From: Azophilus sp026709365
GTDB lineage: Bacteria > Pseudomonadota > Gammaproteobacteria > Pseudomonadales > Azotimanducaceae
Assembly: GCA_965200175.1 (NCBI GenBank)
Contig: OZ241345.1
Coordinates: 2,976,001-3,040,000 of the forward strand
Reading direction: 5' to 3'
DNA: 64,000 bases
A model generated the notes under the pieces. The model did not search any database. It was not told where the DNA came from and worked only from the letters and a program-made list of their open reading frames with translations. Position numbers and translations under genes: made by a program. Positions 44,216 to 52,863 of the stretch are shown here, piece by piece. Position 1 is the stretch's first letter. Every line of letters begins with the position of its first letter.

Positions 44216-44926
44216 TCAACCCGTCAGCCCCCGCAGATTGCGGTACAGCATGCGCGCATCGGTGCGCAAGGCGCTTTGCCGCCTATCGACATCACGCCGC
44301 AACCGTGCCAGCCCATCTTCGCCGAGCGCCCGGCGCAACGACGCCGCGTAAGCCGGAATCGCGGCCCACTCATCCACCATGTCCACGCCGACCTCCACAT
44401 GGCACTGAAGTCCGTATGCGCACGATCCGACGCGAAAGGCCTGCACGCGGCAATCGGCGGAACTCGCCAGCAGCGTGGCGGCCGCGGGCAGCGCGGTGAC
44501 TTCCGCGCCGTGCCACTGCAGCACGGTCATGGGGTCCGGCAGGCCGTTAAGGAGCTCATCCCGCTGGCCATCCGCCGTCCGCGCGATGGTCATGACGCCC
44601 ACTTCAGCGGTTCCCGGCGCCACCGTTCCGCCCAGTGCGTCCGCCAGCAGTTGATGACCCAAGCAGATGCCGAGGAAAGGCCGCTGCAACTCGGTCACGA
44701 AGCGCCGGATCGCGGACTTCTCCGGCACCAGCCACGGGTGGGCGTCCTCCTCCCACACGTCCTGGGGGCCGCCCATGACCAGCATGCCGTCATAGGCGGC
44801 CAGCTCCGGAATCCATTCGCCCCGGTCGAGGTGAACCACATCCCAGCACACGCCGTCCTCGCGAAAGCAATCCCGGAAGGTGCCCGGATGCTCCACATCG
44901 ACATGCTGCAGCACCAGCACTCTCAT
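44216..44926 (-). CDS. Class I glutamine amidotransferase
   Basis: The 236-residue protein carries the amidotransferase triad: Cys in FLGICLGHQLLADALGG, His in GLQCHVEV, and the Glu two residues on. The MRVLVLQHVDVEHPGTF start and MLVMGGPQDVWEEDAHPWL are typical of stand-alone GMP-synthase-like amidotransferases. Their targets are often polyamine or glutamyl compounds, but no partner synthetase is adjacent. It ends 125 bp from the D2HGDH-like stop and starts five bp before the rpiA stop on the same strand. Confidence 0.85.
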   Translation of the reverse strand: MRVLVLQHVDVEHPGTFRDCFREDGVCWDVVHLDRGEWIPELAAYDGMLVMGGPQDVWEEDAHPWLVPEKSAIRRFVTELQRPFLGICLGHQLLADALGGTVAPGTAEVGVMTIARTADGQRDELLNGLPDPMTVLQWHGAEVTALPAAATLLASSADCRVQAFRVGSCAYGLQCHVEVGVDMVDEWAAIPAYAASLRRALGEDGLARLRRDVDRRQSALRTDARMLYRNLRGLTG

Positions 44927-44930
44927 GGGG

Positions 44931-45596
44931 CTAGAGCTGGCGCACCCCGTCCGGGCCGGCCACTAGGACCAGATCGGCTCGGTTGGCAGCGAACAGGCCG
45001 TTGCAGACCACGCCGACCATGTTGTTGATGTCCCGCTCCAAGGCCGTGGGGTCGGCGACGTCGAGGCCGTGGACGTCAAGGATGAGATTGCCGTTGTCGG
45101 TGGTGAAGCCCTCGCGCCACTCAGGCTCGCCGCCAAGCCCGGCCAGCGCCTTGGCCGCCAAGCGCCGGGCCATGGGCACCACTTCCACGGGCAGGGGGTA
45201 AGCGCCCAGGCGCGCCACCAGCTTGGAATGGTCAACGATGCAGACGAACTCGTCCGCAGCAGCGGCCACGATCTTCTCCCGGGTCAAGGCGCCGCCGCCG
45301 CCCTTGGTCAGGCAGCGGGCGGGGTCCACCTCGTCGGCGCCGTCCACGTAGAAGGCCACCGACGCAGCAGCGTTCAGGTCCATGACCGCAACGCCCCGCT
45401 CACGCAAGCGTTCGGCGCTCGCCTCGCTGCTGGCCACGGCGGCGTCGAACTTGTGCCTAACCGCCGCCAAGGCGTCAATGAAGCAGTCCGCGGTGCTGCC
45501 GGTGCCGACCCCGACCACTGTCCTCGGCCCCAAGCGCGGCTCGATGTGGGCCAGCGCCGCCTCCGCCGCACTGCGTTTCAGCGCCGCTTGCGCCAT
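44931..45596 (-). CDS. rpiA: Ribose-5-phosphate isomerase A
   Basis: The 221-residue enzyme has VVGVGTGSTADCFIDAL, the DGADEVD catalytic segment, LTKGGGGALTREKIVA, and FTTDNGNLILDV. It interconverts ribose-5-phosphate and ribulose-5-phosphate. ATG at 45596 is 40 bp from the divergent ilvA start, the same arrangement seen in Pseudomonas and E. coli relatives. Confidence 0.95.
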   Translation of the reverse strand: MAQAALKRSAAEAALAHIEPRLGPRTVVGVGTGSTADCFIDALAAVRHKFDAAVASSEASAERLRERGVAVMDLNAAASVAFYVDGADEVDPARCLTKGGGGALTREKIVAAAADEFVCIVDHSKLVARLGAYPLPVEVVPMARRLAAKALAGLGGEPEWREGFTTDNGNLILDVHGLDVADPTALERDINNMVGVVCNGLFAANRADLVLVAGPDGVRQL

Positions 45597-45635
45597 ACTC
45601 CCATCCCCTTGCCCAAGAAAGCCTGCCAATCCGCC

Positions 45636-47171
45636 ATGTTGGAGCCCTACGTCAAGAAAATACTCGCCGCCCGCGTGTACGATGTCGCGAATGAAACCCC
45701 TTTGCAATACGCAAGGGGGATTTCGGAGCGCTTGGGCCCCGGCTTTGAGGTGCTGTTGAAGCGCGAGGACCTGCAGCCCATCTTCTCCTTCAAGCTGCGC
45801 GGCGCCTACAACCGGATGGCGCAGCTTCCGGCGCGCCAGCGGGCCAAGGGTGTGATCGCCTCATCCGCGGGCAATCACGCCCAGGGCGTCGCCCTGGCCG
45901 CCCGCGAACTGCGGCTCCATGCCCAAGTCGTGATGGGCCGCAACACGCCGTCCATCAAGGTGCAGGCGGTTCGCGACCTTGGCGCGGAAGTGATCCTGCA
46001 TGGCGACGGCTACGACGAGGCCGCCGCCAAGGCGCGGGCGCTGGCGCAGGCCGAGGGCCGGGTGCTGGTCCATCCCTACGACGACGCCCTGGTGATTGCG
46101 GGACAAGGCACCGTGGGCGTGGAGATCATGAACCAGTGCCCGGACGCCGATGCGGTGTTCGTGCCCGTCGGCGGCGGCGGCCTGATCGCCGGGATCGGCG
46201 CTTACATCAAATACCTGCGGCCCGCCACCCGGGTGATCGGCGTGGAGGCGGCCGGCTCGGCCTGCTTGCAGGCGGCGCTGGCGGCCGGGCGCCGGGTGCG
46301 GCTGCCGCCGGAAACCCTCGACCGCTTCGCGGAAGGGGTGTCGGTGGCGCAGATCGGCCGATTGCCGTTCAAGATCGCCCGCGCCTGCGTCGATGACGTC
46401 GTGACGGTCTCCACCGATGAAATCTGCGGCGCGGTCAAGGATGTGTTCGACGATGCGCGCTCGGTGGCGGAGCCCGCCGGCGCCGTCGCGGTCGCCGGCC
46501 TCAAAAAGGCGGTCGAGTCCGGACGCCTGCCCGCCCGGCGGGCCGGAAAGCGCCGCTGCGTGGCGATCGTCAGCGGCGCCAACGTCAACTTCGACCGGTT
46601 GCGCCACATCTCCGAACGGGCCGAGGTGGGCGAGCGGCGGGAAGTGGTGCTCGGCGTCACCATCGATGAGCAGGCCGGCAGCTTCCGCCGATTTTGCCGG
46701 GCCTTGGGATCGCAGGGGGTCACCGAGTTCAACTACCGCTTTGCCGATGCTCGCCGGGCCCACATCTTCGTTGGCCTGCAAGTGGCATCGGCTGACGACC
46801 GGGCGGCGGTGGCCGGGCGCCTGAGCGCCGCCGGCTACCCGGTGGTGGACATGACTGACAACGAAACCGCCAAGCTGCACGTGCGGCACATGGTCGGCGG
46901 ACACGCCTTCCGGGCCAAGCCCGAGCTGCTGTACCGCTTCGAGTTCCCCGAGCGCCCCGGCGCCCTGCTGGAGTTCCTTGAGGGTTTGGGCAGCCGCTGG
47001 AACATCACCATGTTCCACTACCGCAACCACGGCTCCGCCTGGGGCCGGGTGCTGGCCGGCTTCGAAGCGGGGCCGCAGGAGCGCGGCGCCCTATCCGAAT
47101 ACCTAGACCGAATCGGCTACCGCTACTGGGAGGAGACCGGAAATCCGGCTTATGAGCTGTTCTTGCGCTAA
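45636..47171 (+). CDS. ilvA: Biosynthetic threonine dehydratase IlvA
   Basis: The 511-residue protein has the PLP-lysine in PIFSFKLRGAYNRM, SSAGNHAQGVALAAREL, and the PLP-phosphate loop PVGGGGLIAGIGAYIK. A two-part ACT-like C-terminal regulatory domain follows, with FPERPGALLEFLEGL. It deaminates threonine to 2-oxobutyrate for isoleucine synthesis and is normally inhibited by isoleucine. The full length with both regulatory repeats suggests intact feedback control. The stop overlaps the convergent def stop. Confidence 0.96.
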   Translation: MLEPYVKKILAARVYDVANETPLQYARGISERLGPGFEVLLKREDLQPIFSFKLRGAYNRMAQLPARQRAKGVIASSAGNHAQGVALAARELRLHAQVVMGRNTPSIKVQAVRDLGAEVILHGDGYDEAAAKARALAQAEGRVLVHPYDDALVIAGQGTVGVEIMNQCPDADAVFVPVGGGGLIAGIGAYIKYLRPATRVIGVEAAGSACLQAALAAGRRVRLPPETLDRFAEGVSVAQIGRLPFKIARACVDDVVTVSTDEICGAVKDVFDDARSVAEPAGAVAVAGLKKAVESGRLPARRAGKRRCVAIVSGANVNFDRLRHISERAEVGERREVVLGVTIDEQAGSFRRFCRALGSQGVTEFNYRFADARRAHIFVGLQVASADDRAAVAGRLSAAGYPVVDMTDNETAKLHVRHMVGGHAFRAKPELLYRFEFPERPGALLEFLEGLGSRWNITMFHYRNHGSAWGRVLAGFEAGPQERGALSEYLDRIGYRYWEETGNPAYELFLR

Positions 47172-47719
47172 GCAGGATCGGCCGGGGGTTCGGCCTCGTG
47201 GCGCAGGTACTCCTCATCGAACATCAGCTTGGCGGTGTCGGCCATCCGGTCGATGTAGAGCTTGCCGTCCAAGTGGTCGAACTCGTGCTGGAACACGGTG
47301 GCGAGGAAGCCCTTGAGTTCGAGGCTGATGCGCTGCCCGGCGAGATTGAGGGCGCTGACCTTGATGTGCCCGGGCCGTTCGACGTAGCCGCGCAGGCCGG
47401 GCACCGACAGGCAGCCCTCCCAAACGCCATTGGGCGCATCGTCCAGCACCCGCACTTCGGGATTGACGAACGCCGTCAGGGGCATTGGCGGCACTTCGCC
47501 GTAGCGGGTCGGGCCGCCGGGAATTTCGATGACCGCCAAGCGAACGGACTCGTTGATCTGCGGGGCGGCCAAGCCGACGCCGCCGTAGTCGCGCAAGGTA
47601 TCGACCATGTCCTCGACCAGCCGCTTGAAGCCGGGGTCGTCCAAGGCGGCGGGGGCCACGGGAGCCGCCACTTGGCGCAGGGTGGGATGTCCCATGCGGA
47701 TGATGCGGCGAACGGCCAT
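47168..47719 (-). CDS. def: Peptide deformylase
   Basis: The 183-residue metalloenzyme has the three PDF motifs GVGLAAPQI, EGCLSVPGL and QHEFDHLDGKL. It removes the formyl group from nascent proteins. It lies directly downstream of the cyclo-ligase gene on the same strand, with one base between stop and start, so the two are co-transcribed behind the 6S RNA. Confidence 0.95.
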   Translation of the reverse strand: MAVRRIIRMGHPTLRQVAAPVAPAALDDPGFKRLVEDMVDTLRDYGGVGLAAPQINESVRLAVIEIPGGPTRYGEVPPMPLTAFVNPEVRVLDDAPNGVWEGCLSVPGLRGYVERPGHIKVSALNLAGQRISLELKGFLATVFQHEFDHLDGKLYIDRMADTAKLMFDEEYLRHEAEPPADPA

Positions 47720-47720
47720 G

Positions 47721-48497
47721 TCAAAACCCCATGCGCGGGCTGAAGCTGCGCCAGCCCGCTTCGGTGAGGATGCCGTCTAAGGGCACGTCCCAAGGCGCCG
47801 CCGGCAGGGCACGGGCGCGCTGAACCTCATGGGCGACACCGACCAGCAATGGGCGCAGACATTGGGGCAGGTTGCCGAAATGCCGGTCGTAGAAGCCGCC
47901 GCCCATGCCCAGCCGGTTGCCTTGGTCATCGAAGGCCACCAGTGGCGCTAGCACGAGGTCAAGCGCACGGGTATTGATCCAAGGGGCGCGCAGCGGCGGC
48001 TCCTTGATGCCGAAGCGGTTGCGCGTGAGCGGCGCTTCGAGTCGATGAACGAAAAATGACATGCGATTGCTGTTTCTGCGAGGGGCGGCCCCCTCGCGCT
48101 CCCCTGGCTGAAGCTCCTTCATGCGAGGGGAAGGCCCCTCGCGCTCCCCTAGCTGAAGCTCCTTCATGCGAGGGGAAGGCCCCTCGCGCTCCCCTAGCTG
48201 AAGCTCCTTCATGCGAGGGGAAGGCCCCTCGCGCTCCCCTAGCTGAAGGCTCCTTTCAATAACCGGCAAGGCCAGCAGCTTGCCCATTCGCGCTAGGCCG
48301 TCGAGCAAGGGACGCAGGTTCACTTCGCCATCCACGCTGAGGTAGGCGGCAATGCGCTGGCTGCGCCAAGCCAGGGGCGAGGCCAGAAAACAGCGGCGCA
48401 CGGCCTGGGCGTGCAGCCGTTGCTGGCTGGCGGACAGGTGGCGTCGCGCCGAGCGATGGCGGCGGCGCAAGGCCGACCGCTCACCCTTGATCGGCAA
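47721..48497 (-). CDS. ygfA: 5-formyltetrahydrofolate cyclo-ligase with in-frame repeat insertion
   Basis: The 258-residue protein has the family C-terminus LDLVLAPLVAFDDQGNRLGMGGGFYDRHF and NRFGIKEP. Relatives are about 180-200 residues. The excess is a low-complexity block at residues 82-144, made of near-identical 15-residue repeats (GEREGPSPRMKELQL), placed between strand LALPVI and MSFFVHRLEAPL. The frame stays open across it, so the protein may be functional with a surface loop. It makes 5,10-methenyl-THF. TTG 48497 follows GGGAG, immediately after the 6S RNA end. Confidence 0.92.
   Translation of the reverse strand: MPIKGERSALRRRHRSARRHLSASQQRLHAQAVRRCFLASPLAWRSQRIAAYLSVDGEVNLRPLLDGLARMGKLLALPVIERSLQLGEREGPSPRMKELQLGEREGPSPRMKELQLGEREGPSPRMKELQPGEREGAAPRRNSNRMSFFVHRLEAPLTRNRFGIKEPPLRAPWINTRALDLVLAPLVAFDDQGNRLGMGGGFYDRHFGNLPQCLRPLLVGVAHEVQRARALPAAPWDVPLDGILTEAGWRSFSPRMGF
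48077..48256. repeat. Four tandem 45-bp palindromic repeats inside ygfA
   Basis: Units at 48077-48121, 48122-48166, 48167-48211 and 48212-48256. Units 2 and 3 are identical; units 1 and 4 differ by a few bases. Each contains an inverted repeat, GCGAGGGG-4 bp-CCCCTCGC. The 45-bp period keeps the reading frame. There are no spacers, which excludes a CRISPR array. Confidence 0.95.
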
Positions 48498-48689
48498 GTC
48501 TCCCGAAAGTGCCGCTGATGGCTGGCCCTGAACCGTTTCGGTTCAAGGCGGGGACCCAGGCGGCGTCTAAGGCATCCCGTGCGGAACGAAAACCGCAACG
48601 GGCAAGCACACCGTCACCGTCGCCAAGCCCCCTTTCGTTTCTATAACGGCTCAAGGACGACACCAACTGGCGAACACCTCAGGAGACAG
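48498..48689 (-). ncRNA. ssrS: 6S RNA
   Basis: The minus strand shows the 6S pattern directly upstream of ygfA, the standard place in gammaproteobacteria. A 5' closing arm reads GTCTCCTGAGGTGTTCGCC, followed by GTCCTTGAGCCG. Near the 3' end CCGCCTTGAACC is followed by a GGTTCAGGGCC arm, and the molecule ends in CACTTTCGGGAGAC, which pairs with the 5' end. 6S RNA mimics an open promoter and sequesters sigma-70 RNA polymerase in stationary phase. The ends are estimates; the 3' end touches the proposed ygfA start codon. Confidence 0.82.
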
Positions 48690-48695
48690 GGGCTG

Positions 48696-48701
48696 AGTAT
48701 A
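48696..48701 (-). promoter_or_regulatory. -10 element of the 6S RNA promoter
   Basis: TATACT on the minus strand lies seven bases before the predicted 5' end of 6S RNA. The sequence 17 bases further upstream falls in the CGGGCC/GGCCCG hairpin and has no good -35 box. Confidence 0.5.
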
Positions 48702-48710
48702 GCGAAAACG

Positions 48711-48751
48711 CGGGCCTTCGGCCCGTTCGAGTTTGGCGGGCGCCAAACTCG
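48711..48751. repeat. Twin hairpins upstream of the 6S RNA gene
   Basis: CGGGCC-ttc-GGCCCG (48711-48725) is followed by CGAGTTTGGCG-gg-CGCCAAACTCG (48728-48751). The second hairpin shares the GAGTTT/AAACTC arms with those at 33865 and 39322. It lies between the divergent 6S/ygfA unit and the TonB-receptor gene, overlapping the -35 region of the 6S promoter. Confidence 0.6.
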
Positions 48752-48959
48752 GCGCCCTGCCCCTGGCGCTGACTCGGTTTGTCTTGACCGTTTGCGGATG
48801 GTGATGTGAGTCAAAGGTGACGTCCTGGCGCCGCTCGGATCTGGACCCTTATTTTTGCGAGGGTGGACTGATATGCTGCGCGGCACTCTAGGCGCCAGAC
48901 GGCGCTGGGGCGCGGCCTTTGCCATAGCTGCCTGACGCACACAGGAGAACTCACCAGCC

Positions 48960-51158
48960 ATGCAAGCGCAAAATTTGCCTGATGTTTTTCGTCGCCTCGC
49001 CCTCCTGGCCGTCCCGCTGGCGCTGCTCGCAGCGCAGCCGTTTCCGGCTCAGGCTGAGGCGAGCGCCCAAGTCATTGAGGAGATCGTCGTCTCCGCCCGC
49101 AAGCGGGAGGAGAACATCCAGGACGTGGGCATCGCCGTCAGCGCGCTGAGCCAAACGGAGATCGAGCAGGCCTTCGCCCGCGATCTGCGGGATCTGGTGT
49201 TCGTCTCGCCCAACCTGGTGCTTGACGACACCGCCCAAGGGCCCGGCGGGGTCGCCGCCGCCTACATCCGGGGCATCGGCGTCTCGGAGGTGGAGAAGAA
49301 CTTCGACCCCGCCGTCGGCGTGGTGGTGGACGGCATCTTCCTCGGCACCATGACCGGGGGCATCACCCAAGCCATCGACCTGGAGAGCGTGGAGGTGCTG
49401 CGCGGCCCCCAAGGCACCCTGTTCGGCCGCAACACCATCGGCGGCGTGGTCCACCTGCGCCGTACCCAGCCCACTGGCGAGACCGGCGGCAAGATCCGGG
49501 CAAGCTACGGCAACTACGACAACCTGCGCTTGGAGGGGCTGGTCAACTTCGGCCTCAGCGACCAGGTGGCGGTTAAGCTGACCGGCGCCTTCAACGACCA
49601 GAACCGAGGCTATTACGACAACGTCAACACCGGCCGCGACCAAGGCCGCGTTGAGTACCAGTCCTTCGGCGCCAATGTCCTGGTCACCCCCAGCGAAGCC
49701 GTTGAGCTGGAGTACACCAGCCAGTTCGAGCGCACGGACCAGGACACGCCGCCGCTGCTGAACGTCGGCCAACCGGGGCAGCTGTTCTGTGACAGTTTCG
49801 GCTTCTGCTCGCCGGACACGGACACGCCCGTCTCTGGCGACCGCTGGAGGACAACCCAGGCTCTGGTCGGCCCCAACGACGCGACCTTTGATGCGGACAC
49901 CCACATCCTTGAATTGCGTTGGAACCTGACCGAGTCCTTAAGCCTCGACTACATCTTCGGTTCCTGGGAGACGGAGGAGACCGTGCTCACCGACTGGGAC
50001 GCGGTGCCCCCGGAGTTGTTCCACACCACCCGCCCGGCGGAGTACGAGCAGACCTCCCACGAACTGCGCCTCACCTTGGACGATCCGAGCTCCCGGCTGC
50101 GCGGCACCGCCGGGGCCTACGTCTGGGATTCGGAATACGAAATCCGCCTGCGCAGCTACATCGGCTTCGCCGTGCCCAACACGGTGCTCGACCTGCCGCA
50201 GACCTCCCGCCAGGACTCCCAGTCCTGGGCGCTCTTCTTCGAGGCCGACTACGACCTGACCGACCGGCTCACGCTCAACTTCGGCGGCCGCTACACGGAG
50301 GATGAAAAGGACACCGACCAAGCGGGCGTCGTGACCGCCGCGGCCAGCGACGATTGGAGCAAGTTCACGCCCAAGGCCAGCCTGCTGTACCGCCTAAGCG
50401 ACGACGCCACCCTCTACGGCACCTACTCCGTGGGTTACCGCAGCGGCGGCTTCAACGGCCGGGTGGACAGCTTGGAGACCGCAACGAGGCCTTACGATGA
50501 AGAGACGGTCACCAACTACGAGCTGGGCCTGAAGTCCGATTGGCTCGGCGGCAGCCTGCGCATCAACCTCGCCGCCTTCCTGATGGACTACGAGGACAAG
50601 CAGGAGGAGCTGCAGCTGCCCTCCGCCACCAGCGGCACCGGGCAGGTGACCTTGGTGACCAACGCCTCCACGGCGGAAATCTACGGTTTGGAGCTGGATG
50701 CCCAGTGGCTTCCCGCACCGGGCCTGAGCCTGCGCGGCAACCTCGGCCTGCTTGACGCCCAGTACGACGACTTCGAGTTCATCGGCCCCGCTGGCGTCCA
50801 AGACCTCTCGCACCTGGACATCCGCCGGGCGCCGGACGTCACCGCCGCGCTCAGCGCCACTTACGAATGGTCCGTCGGCAGCGGCCAGGCTTGGCTGACC
50901 TTCGGCTGGCGCTACCTCGGCAAGCACGAAGTCGATTTCGCCAACAAGCCGGAGCTCACCAACGCCGCCCAGCACCTGATCAACGCCTCCGCCAACCTGG
51001 AGGTCGGGGCCATGCGGTTCAGCCTGTTCGGACGCAACCTGGCGGAGGAGGACGGCTACGGCATCGGCTTCGACGTGGCTGGATTGTGGAGCTACGCCGC
51101 CACCCGGCCACCGCGCACCTACGGAATTCAGGTCAGCTACAGCTTCGAGGGGAGCTGA
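48960..51158 (+). CDS. TonB-dependent outer-membrane receptor
   Basis: The 732-residue receptor has a signal peptide (LALLAVPLALLAAQPFPAQA), a TonB-box-like IEEIVVSARKREENIQDV and a plug with VEVLRGPQGTLFGRNTIGGVVH. The barrel ends in TYGIQVSYSFEGS, whose terminal aromatic strand is typical. Two cysteines (CDSFGFC) mark an extracellular loop. The ligand is unknown. ATG has AGGAGA upstream. It may need the TonB protein encoded at 35.4-36.2 kb. Confidence 0.9.
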   Translation: MQAQNLPDVFRRLALLAVPLALLAAQPFPAQAEASAQVIEEIVVSARKREENIQDVGIAVSALSQTEIEQAFARDLRDLVFVSPNLVLDDTAQGPGGVAAAYIRGIGVSEVEKNFDPAVGVVVDGIFLGTMTGGITQAIDLESVEVLRGPQGTLFGRNTIGGVVHLRRTQPTGETGGKIRASYGNYDNLRLEGLVNFGLSDQVAVKLTGAFNDQNRGYYDNVNTGRDQGRVEYQSFGANVLVTPSEAVELEYTSQFERTDQDTPPLLNVGQPGQLFCDSFGFCSPDTDTPVSGDRWRTTQALVGPNDATFDADTHILELRWNLTESLSLDYIFGSWETEETVLTDWDAVPPELFHTTRPAEYEQTSHELRLTLDDPSSRLRGTAGAYVWDSEYEIRLRSYIGFAVPNTVLDLPQTSRQDSQSWALFFEADYDLTDRLTLNFGGRYTEDEKDTDQAGVVTAAASDDWSKFTPKASLLYRLSDDATLYGTYSVGYRSGGFNGRVDSLETATRPYDEETVTNYELGLKSDWLGGSLRINLAAFLMDYEDKQEELQLPSATSGTGQVTLVTNASTAEIYGLELDAQWLPAPGLSLRGNLGLLDAQYDDFEFIGPAGVQDLSHLDIRRAPDVTAALSATYEWSVGSGQAWLTFGWRYLGKHEVDFANKPELTNAAQHLINASANLEVGAMRFSLFGRNLAEEDGYGIGFDVAGLWSYAATRPPRTYGIQVSYSFEGS

Positions 51159-51172
51159 GCCCAGCCGCGGCG

Positions 51173-51541
51173 ATGCGAATCCCTTGGCTGGCGCTGGCCA
51201 GCGCCGCGTTCGGCCCGTTGGCTGCAAGGCTCCGCGCACGGCCCGCCGCTCAAGGGCGCGACCTTCCTGAACCGCTGGGCCGCTTCACGCCAAGCGCTGC
51301 TGACCTGACCCACCCGGACAACGTCGTGCAGGCGCTGGACGGCGCCACCGGCGAACTGATCTGGGAACAGGCCTACGACTACCCGCCCGCCGCCAAGACC
51401 CTCGGCGGTCCCCTGCGCAACATCGCCATTCATGGCGACAAGTTGTTTCTAGCCACCTACGATGCCGCCCTCGTCGCCCTTGACGCGCCCACCGGCAAAC
51501 TGGCCTGGCGGACGGTGAAAGCCGACTACCGCAAGGGCTAA
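51173..51541 (+). pseudogene. Truncated PQQ-dependent dehydrogenase fragment
   Basis: The frame from 51173 gives 122 residues. VQALDGATGELIWEQAYDYPP and GDKLFLATYDAALVALDAPTGKLAWRTVKADYRKG are two blades of a quinoprotein alcohol dehydrogenase beta-propeller. It stops where the real proteins continue for several hundred residues, and the N-terminus is also irregular. It is therefore a remnant, joined abruptly to another gene fragment on the opposite strand. Confidence 0.7.
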
Positions 51542-51773
51542 TACCCAAGTGGAGGGTGAAGGCTTCCGGGGCGATGGAAACCTTAAGCTTGCTTTTCTGG
51601 CGGATGACTTCAGCTTCGACTGACTCTTCGGCGGCTGCAATCATTCGGCGCGCTTGCCGGGCAGAGGCCACGGCCTCGCCGCCGACCGAAAGCAGCACAT
51701 CGCCGCTCTTGAACGTGCCATCCTCCGGCGCGTTGAGCACCAACGCCAGTGATTCCAGTAAACTTCCTCCCAA
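51540..51773 (-). pseudogene. PDZ-domain gene fragment
   Basis: On the minus strand LNAPEDGTFKSGDVLLSVGGEAVASARQARRMIAAAEESVEAEVIRQ is a clear PDZ-domain segment of the kind found at the end of secreted proteases. No start, protease domain or clean stop is attached: the frame merely runs on into the neighbouring remnant. It abuts the PQQ fragment at 51541, which marks an old recombination or deletion junction. Confidence 0.55.
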
Positions 51774-51791
51774 CAATTTCAGGAAACCACC

Positions 51792-52793
51792 ATGCCGCGA
51801 AAGTTCCCCGCCACCCGCCTGCGCCGGGCGCGCGCCCAGGATTTTTCCCGCCGGTTGGTTCGCGAGACCGTCCTGACCGTCGATGACCTGATCTATCCGA
51901 TGTTCGTCATCGAGGGCAAGGGGGCGTCGGTGCCAGTCGCCTCCATGCCCGGGATTGAGCGGCACTCCATCGACAACTTGGTGCGGGAGGCGGAGGCGGC
52001 GGCGGACCTAGGCATTCCGGCGGTGGCGCTGTTCCCCAACGTGGCGGCGGAGCTGCGCAGCCTCGACGGTGCGCAAGCCTACAACCCGGACGGTCTGGTC
52101 CCAAGGGCGATTCAGGCCATCAAGCGGGCCGTGCCGGAGCTAGGCATCATCACGGATGCGGCCCTCGACCCCTACACCACCCACGGCCAGGACGGCATCG
52201 TTGACGACGCCGGCTACGTCGTCAACGACATCACCGTGGCGGCGCTGTGCAAGCAGGCCACCGTTTGCGCCGCTGCCGGCAGCGACGTCATCGCGCCGTC
52301 GGACATGATGGACGGGCGGGTGGGCGCCATCCGGGAGACGCTCGATGGCGACGGCCACATCAACACCGCCATCATGGCCTACTCCGCCAAGTACGCCTCC
52401 TCATACTACGGCCCGTTTCGCGACGCCGTCGGCTCCAGCGCCACCTTGGGCGGCGGCGACAAGCGCTCCTACCAGATGGACCCCGCCAACAGCGACGAGG
52501 CGCTGCACGAGATCGCCCTGGACCTCGACGAGGGCGCCGACATGGTGATGGTCAAGCCGGGGATGCCGTACCTCGACATCATCCGCCGGGCCAAGGAGCG
52601 CTTCGGCGCGCCCACCTTCGCCTACCAGGTCAGCGGCGAGTACGCCATGCACATGGCAGCGGTCGAGGCGGGGTGGCTGAATGAGGCGGTGATCCTAGAA
52701 TCGCTGCTCTGCCTGAAGCGGGCGGGCGCCGACGGCATCCTGACCTACTTCGCCAAACGAGTGGCGACAGAACCCGGATGGCTGGGTGAATGA
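51792..52793 (+). CDS. hemB: Delta-aminolevulinic acid dehydratase HemB
   Basis: The 333-residue enzyme has DDLIYPMFVIEG, DAALDPYTTHGQDGI, the lysine motif MAYSAKYASSYYGPFRDA and the Schiff-base lysine in DMVMVKPGMPYLDII. It joins two aminolevulinate molecules to porphobilinogen in heme synthesis. It lacks the Cys-rich zinc site (DVCLC), having DAALD instead, so it should be a magnesium-type enzyme. ATG 51792 follows CAGGAAACC. Confidence 0.96.
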   Translation: MPRKFPATRLRRARAQDFSRRLVRETVLTVDDLIYPMFVIEGKGASVPVASMPGIERHSIDNLVREAEAAADLGIPAVALFPNVAAELRSLDGAQAYNPDGLVPRAIQAIKRAVPELGIITDAALDPYTTHGQDGIVDDAGYVVNDITVAALCKQATVCAAAGSDVIAPSDMMDGRVGAIRETLDGDGHINTAIMAYSAKYASSYYGPFRDAVGSSATLGGGDKRSYQMDPANSDEALHEIALDLDEGADMVMVKPGMPYLDIIRRAKERFGAPTFAYQVSGEYAMHMAAVEAGWLNEAVILESLLCLKRAGADGILTYFAKRVATEPGWLGE

Positions 52794-52863
52794 GCAAGGC
52801 GAGGTTCTGGGGGCTGTCCTGGGCTGTGCCGTCAAGGATCAATGGCAAGTGCAGCCTCAGTTC

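Noticed and set aside
48077..48256. Possible CRISPR array
   Set aside because: The units are directly contiguous and nearly identical, with no unique spacers, and they are read in frame as protein.
48056..48262. Repetitive plus-strand frame across the ygfA repeats
   Set aside because: It is antisense to a conserved enzyme and its open state follows from the 45-bp period; there is no ribosome binding site.
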